From Styela clava (taxonomy: Eukaryota; Chordata; Ascidiacea; Stolidobranchia; Styelidae), in the NCBI RefSeq assembly GCF_964204865.1, contig NC_135252.1, positions 9,569,383-9,633,382 on the forward strand: a DNA stretch of 64,000 nt, given 5' to 3'. The notes below the pieces were generated by a model. That model was given only the letters and a program-made list of their open reading frames with translations, had not been told where the DNA came from and searched no databases. The stretch's first letter is position 1. Every line of letters starts with the position of its first letter. Positions 59,001 to 64,000 of the stretch are shown here, piece after piece. Made by a program: the position numbers and the translations under genes.

Positions 59001-62000
59001 AGTTGCATAATACTGTTATTGGGAATAGTTGAAATATTTCTAAATTGTGAATTTGTCACAATGCAAAAACGGTACTCCTGAAGTATGCGTAGCAAGATGT
59101 CGCCCAACCTGAACCCCAACCTGGTACATAACCTGAGTTCAGGTTGTGCGCCATCCTGGTGCGCATACTTATAACAAAAAGGTCCGCAAAAACTTATAAC
59201 ATTGAATACTTACAGCGTCTTGCACTGGGCCCATCATTTCACCAGAATTTGTATCTTCATAAGTTATTTCTTTCCCATCAACATGAGTCACAATGACTTC
59301 GCCTTCGTATTTTTCAAGAGCTATGAATAAAATAAATAATATATATAAGGGATGAAAAAAACGAAATCACTCAAATTATAAACACTACAAAGTTCGGGCA
59401 ATATAACTCTATATTAGCCCAGGAATAAAAATCATACATTGTTTAGAAATAATTCTCATTTCTATTTTGTCAACTGTATCCATTTCGCTGGCCAAATTGG
59501 TGTCTGATAACATCGTTTCCAATTACTCAAATTTAGATACAATGTACGGTCAGAGGTGACGATTATCTGACATGATCTAAAAGCGACTTTCACATCGCTA
59601 TATTTTATCATCGAGTTCCATCAGATATTCAATACTTAAAACCCCATGACTGATAGTCATCAACCGGAGTTGGTTCAACGATCAGCTTTTTGAAATGCTT
59701 ATGGTATATACTCATACATCAATCGTAACCAGAGATAATCTGAAATTATAGTAGCACAATAACTATAAATAAAAACTTACTGGCACAATTACTCCCACAA
59801 GGTACGGAAACGCGACCAACATTGGAGCTTGGTTTGAAAGATCCAAAAGATCCAGTTGAAGACCCACTGACTGCTGGTCGATTTGGAAACATTGGTCTAT
59901 TTGGTATTGCAGGTCGGAAAGGCGATGGTTTTGGCACAATTGGTGTCGTTCGTGGGGAAAATGGTCTTGCTATGGTCGGCATGGGTGTAGTATAGGCAGC
60001 AACCGGTCGAAATGGCGTAGGCCTTAAAACATGATTAATAATATGTTGTAAATAACAGCGATATAATTTGCACTCATTGGTGTAGGCCGTAGGGTCAGAG
60101 TGCGTCTCATCTCACATCAAAATATTTTCAAGGAATATAAGAACAATACCATTCAGGTCTCAGTTTTTGAGAAGAATTCACAACCATAGTAAATAATATA
60201 GGACTAAGAAAAGAAATTTTACAGTGGAAATTAATACCATATATACATTGTTCATACAGCTGATGATCCGCGATTAATAAATTTAATTTAAGAAGAAAGA
60301 ACAAAATCACCATTAACCTATGTTAACTTGTATTTGATGTATTTTAATTGGTTTGCTATAGTGAAGATATGAACCCTTTAAAATCGCAAAAGCAGTAAGT
60401 TCTCGAAATCATTTGAAACTGATGACTCAAGGCCTCCTAACTTCAGTTAACTAGCACTGGAATTGAAAATTTGAATACCTTGTGTAATAGGTTAATTTTG
60501 TGGTCGGCAACATGGTTGTAGGAATCGGTCGTCTCGTCGCAGGAGGATAAAAATTATTGTTGTTAAAACCGACCCCATTAAAATTATTTCCAGCTCTGGC
60601 AGGAGTTGTCGTCCGTCGTCGATTAGGATTAAAGGCTTCAAAGTTATTGTTCTGTGAATCTCTATCGCTGTACACTACACCGGGACCACTGTTGGTATAA
60701 TCTGTATTTGTTTGATGTGTTGTTGTCGTTGTGGTTGTTGTTGTTGTAGCTGCAATTAAGTAACGTTGTAAGATATATCTGTTGGTGAAAATTGAAAGAA
60801 AGGGCTTAAAGAATGAGATGCGATTTTATCAAACTATTATTTAGATATAATGGTTCTACGGAATATTCTAGTCTTTGCTTCGAAGGATCGAGTTTCGTTA
60901 AATAAATTTATTGCTGCAATGGTAAAAACTTTCAAAACTATCAAATTCGCGTGATGAGAAAATGCATAATTTTATACGGTGATCTTCATGAATTGGCGAC
61001 ATTTAGAAACTTATACGTATTGTGGCGGTCAACATATATATATAATAGTCACTTACTGGTAGTCGTTGTCGTTGTTCCCATGCCCTCGCATCTTCGCCCA
61101 CGCAGAAGATAATATCGATCACTAGCATCGGTATAGCCTGGCCCACAACTGCAATGATAAGATCCTTCATCATTCGTACATTTGGCATTTCTGTCACAAT
61201 CCATAAAGTCTGGAGATCCGCATTCGTCAAAATCTGAACAAGACAGACATTTAGAGAGTGGAACTTTGTGGAACTGTGCGATTGCAAATGGTTGGATATG
61301 ATGAATATACCTTTGGAATAACTTTTTAGTTTCTACCTGGTTTAATTAAGTTAATTTTGCTGTTACAATGTGATTTTTACAGCAGTGCAACATACCATTG
61401 ATTCCTATCAACTTCATTTCTTTTGGATTCGGAATTTTCGATTCTGTATCTTCATATGCTGATTTTAAGAGGGGAACACCGCCCGCACTTCTAGGCGTGA
61501 GATACATTAACAAGGCCGCTGAAGTACCTGGAAATGTTTAAAAATAATTACACCAACAGTTAGATAGCGTTCAGCTAACTGGATTTGAACAAAATGTCTT
61601 GAAACTTTAATAATATAAAAAATCCAACCTCGGTCTACATGAGCTTGAAATGTCACATGATCGGCACTTCCAAAGTCAATTTGTTGAAAGTAATTGTGCA
61701 TATGCCTACTCGTAAACACGTCAGTCACCTAGATATTGAAAAAATGTCTATATTAGTAACAAAATCAATTTGGTTATACGAATATTCATTTATCAACGAA
61801 ATGGCGTTAGAAAATTACTGCGCAAAAAGCGTTGTTAATTGAGCGATAGCCAACTAAGCAACAAAATGAGACTTACAAAATCGATGACATATCCCTGCAT
61901 TTCCTCGTACTGCATACTACCTGGATTTGATAAGTCGTCCGGTAATACCGATGGTAATTGTACAAACATTCTAAATGTCCGAGGAGCTGCAATAGAGTTT

Positions 62001-63942
62001 TAGGTTTTAGTATTCAGTTTGAAGCAAATCAATTTTCAAATGTAGCAACGAAAAAATTCACGAGAACGACTAAATACATTTGGTTAATATTGAGCTGTTC
62101 AAATATAGGCAAAAATCGAAACATACTTTTTCCTTTTTCAATTTACTGGTATATTCAAATACTAAAGAATATAATACTTTTTACGTTTTTGCACATCAGG
62201 AATTTTTAGAATTTTTTACCCAGGAATATGATACTTTGTATATATGAAATTGTATGCTGGTGAAGACAACAAGTTTTTTAAAATTGAATGTTTCTTCCTT
62301 GTACCATTGAATTTAGCCTTTCAACGTGGATAGATGAACGTAATTTAATACACTTTTTCGTTCATTCGATATGTTCCAATTGTTGATTTATAAAGGAAAT
62401 TGGGTATATACAAAATATGGATCACATCTTAATGGTAATGGTAAGTATCACCTGGCCACCAACAATACATACATGTTCGAAGTTCAATAGGGTATGTAAA
62501 TTCTGTATGATGCTCTTCATTTGTTCTCCATTTTTCAGCAATTCGCCATCTATATATTAAATTAGGTCGAAGGTCGACAATGGTTAAACTTGGGATTTTA
62601 GATGAAATAGTGACTTCCTTCCAAGATGATAACCCTGAAATAAAAAATTTAGTTTGTAAATTAAATTAATATATATGGGGCATCGCTAAAACAACTTGCG
62701 GTTAACCCATGGCTAAAATATTGCCATGTTCATGACCTTAGTTTTTATTATAATTTAATTCCAGTCAATTAGCTGTATCATTATATTATTTAATTACGTT
62801 TTATCATTTTATCTAAGAAACTAGTGTTTCAGATAGATTTAGTATGAAATATTAGTTCCATAATTTTACGTGTAGATGGAATTATTCAACTTATTTATAC
62901 TCTGAAGTAGTAGAGTACCTTGATATTTAAAACACGCTGAATTTTTTAAAGATAGAGGTAATTCAAATGAAAGGTAATCATTTGAATTCTCCTAAAAATT
63001 TCAAATCTATACGATAAAAAGTTCATATCTATATTTTATAATTGTTACACATTTCCACGTTACCTTTAACTGCATACTGAATCACGTACACCATATCGTT
63101 CAAATTAACGTTTTTCCCTCTGTATCTTTTCCAAGAAAGTTTTACTTTTGTTCTTCCAGTAACAACACCTTTCAGTTCAACTCCTGGTTTTGGTTTTGGT
63201 GTAGTCGTGGTCGTTGTTGTTGTAGTGGTTGTCGTGGTCGCTGTAGTCGTCGATGCGTCGGAAATAGTAGATTGATGTGATTGTTGCGGTCCATGTGTCT
63301 GTTTGGCATGCGTTGATGCCGTCGTTGGTGGTGTTGTTGCTTCAGTAGTAGTTTTTGCATCTTAAAAAATATAAACGCTACTATAAAAGTTAAAGTCAAA
63401 ATATACCTGAATGTGAAACAATTTGGAATGGTTGACGTCTTATGAGTTATGACTAAAGCTGATGCTCACTGTCCATATTTTTATGTGCGGAAGTGGAAGT
63501 TTATAACAATCACTAACGCATCTCGAAATAGATCTATGACAAACCGGTATTATTCAACATTTCTGTATATAGCTACTTACGGGTTAGTATTCATTCCGTC
63601 TTTTTTCCATCCTGTTTTTTTTAGTTGAGACTGTTCCTATCTACATTTCTTTTTCTATTTAAAAACTGAGTCAACACGATGAGTCAACACGATTTCATGG
63701 GCTGATATTTTTTCGGTGCAATAGTTGATAAAAATATTATCTAGTGTTAAATGCGAAATTTTGATTCTTATTTAAATAAAGTTACGTACGAGGTGATATG
63801 CAAAGCCTTCCTGGCAGTAAGTTATTTATTACTCCACGATCTATATATCCATCTCTGCATTTACAGATGTAACCTGGCGAAGTGTTTTCACAACTTCCAT
63901 CTTTCGAACAGTCTGTCCATGTTGAATTACACTCGTCAAAAT
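53022..63942 (-). CDS. Type I membrane protein with EGF, mucin-like, FN3 and SEA domains (5' end outside window)
   Basis: Partial: 17 exons and about 1011 aa are inside the window. Order from the N-terminal side: calcium-binding EGF, Thr-rich mucin-like stretch, FN3-like domain, SEA domain, calcium-binding EGF, Thr-rich then Pro/Arg/Asn-rich stretch, second SEA-like domain with a furin-type RGKR site, two EGF modules, one TM helix (IILIAVVVGVIVLVGVIICI), a Lys/Arg stop-transfer run, an acidic SD-rich patch and a Pro-rich cytoplasmic tail. The order SEA, mucin, SEA, EGF, EGF, TM recalls IMPG2, but the FN3 and extra EGFs differ. A cell-surface adhesion or signalling role is inferred. The natural stop is TAG/TAA-type at 53022-53024. 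The gene converges on transferrin. Confidence 0.82.
54173..55220. mobile_element. hAT-type element, 1048 bp, with perfect 8-bp target duplication
   Basis: Perfect 14-bp terminal inverted repeats (CAGGCCTGCACAAC and its reverse complement) are flanked by TAATACAT at 54165-54172 and 55221-55228. Both ends are GC-rich (GGGCCGC motifs) against an AT-rich interior. A second element-like start, CAGGGTTTCGCAAACTGGGG near 54944, may be a nested insertion. It lies in an intron of the SEA/EGF receptor. No intact transposase. Confidence 0.88.
58040..58051 (-). other. Furin-type cleavage motif RGKR
   Basis: Encoded RGKR followed by Glu, just after the second SEA-like core and before the juxtamembrane EGFs. 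It fits the RxKR proprotein convertase consensus. Cleavage is inferred only. Confidence 0.5.
59081..59169. mobile_element. Short palindromic element, 89 bp
   Basis: Left arm AAGTATGCGTAGCAAGATG and the reverse complement of the right arm AAGTATGCGCACCAGGATG match closely and continue to CAACCTGAAC on both sides. It would form a hairpin. It ends about 45 bp from the donor of the exon at 59214. Confidence 0.7.
61057..63942 (-). other. SEA/EGF receptor, N-terminal part: EGF, mucin-like, FN3, SEA1, EGF
   Basis: Exons: 63790-63942 (EGF, DFDEC), 63064-63360 (Thr-rich, then FN3 start), 62473-62634 (FN3, IYRWRIAEKW), 61877-61986, 61629-61728 and 61396-61527 (SEA1, including DFGSADHVTF where other SEA domains self-cleave at Gly-Ser), 61057-61233 (EGF, DFDECGSPDF). 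All phases agree. The exon at 63790 starts with phase 1, so at least one further exon lies beyond 64000. Confidence 0.8.
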
Positions 63943-64000
63943 CTAAAAAAAAGTACGTGTTGTAGTACAGACAAGATTGAAAAAAGTGAAACATTTATGA

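Larger units (their letters stand above)
53022..60749 (-). other. SEA/EGF receptor, C-terminal part: linker, SEA2, EGFs, TM, tail
   Basis: Exons: 60479-60749 (Thr and Asn rich), 59781-60022 (PFRP/NRP-like short repeats), 59214-59320 and 58016-58210 (SEA2 core), 57062-57191, 56478-56627 (EGF, DFNEC), 56072-56182 (EGF), 55514-55679 (TM), 53895-54034 (acidic), 53022-53413 (tail with PPPVRPPKPP, TPALPPRR and PPVLPPKPR). For exon 58016-58210 the GTAAGA donor is needed to keep phase; the next GT would shift the frame. Confidence 0.8.

Overview
The window is eukaryotic, AT-rich nuclear DNA with short phased exons, GT-AG introns and many small transposon relics. The gene content (RGS22 and C7orf57 homologues, a single-lobed transferrin, vWA/sushi/EGF and SEA/EGF mosaic proteins) suggests an invertebrate deuterostome. 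An ascidian tunicate is the best guess, because one-lobed transferrins are known there, but this is not proven. Six protein-coding genes were rebuilt by hand from splice sites and reading phase; each stays open through all its exons. Exon ends may be off by a base where noted.

Layout: 1-3616 is intergenic with decayed repeats. 3617-18640 (minus) is an RGS22 homologue, 28 coding exons, about 1517 aa. 18927-22990 (plus; an upstream Met lies at 18762) is a C7orf57 homologue, 8 exons. The two genes are head to head, with a CCAAT box and an RFX X-box-like site between their start codons, as expected of co-expressed ciliary/sperm genes. 23816-40332 (minus) is a 32-exon secreted vWA-sushi-EGF protein of about 1736 aa with an unrecognised C-terminal region. 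41044-45168 (plus) is a GT31 beta-1,3-glycosyltransferase. 47195-52444 (plus) is a monolobal transferrin. 53022 to beyond 63942 (minus) is a type I membrane protein with EGF, mucin-like, FN3 and two SEA-like domains, one TM segment and an SH3-ligand-rich tail; its N-terminus lies past the window edge.

The genes do not form one pathway. The only functional pairing suggested by position is RGS22/C7orf57. The vWA and GT31 genes also diverge, from a 711-bp gap with no recognised shared motif. The introns hold tRNA-derived SINEs, hAT-type elements with 8-bp target duplications, and several fold-back elements. Three introns appear to use GC-AG splice sites.
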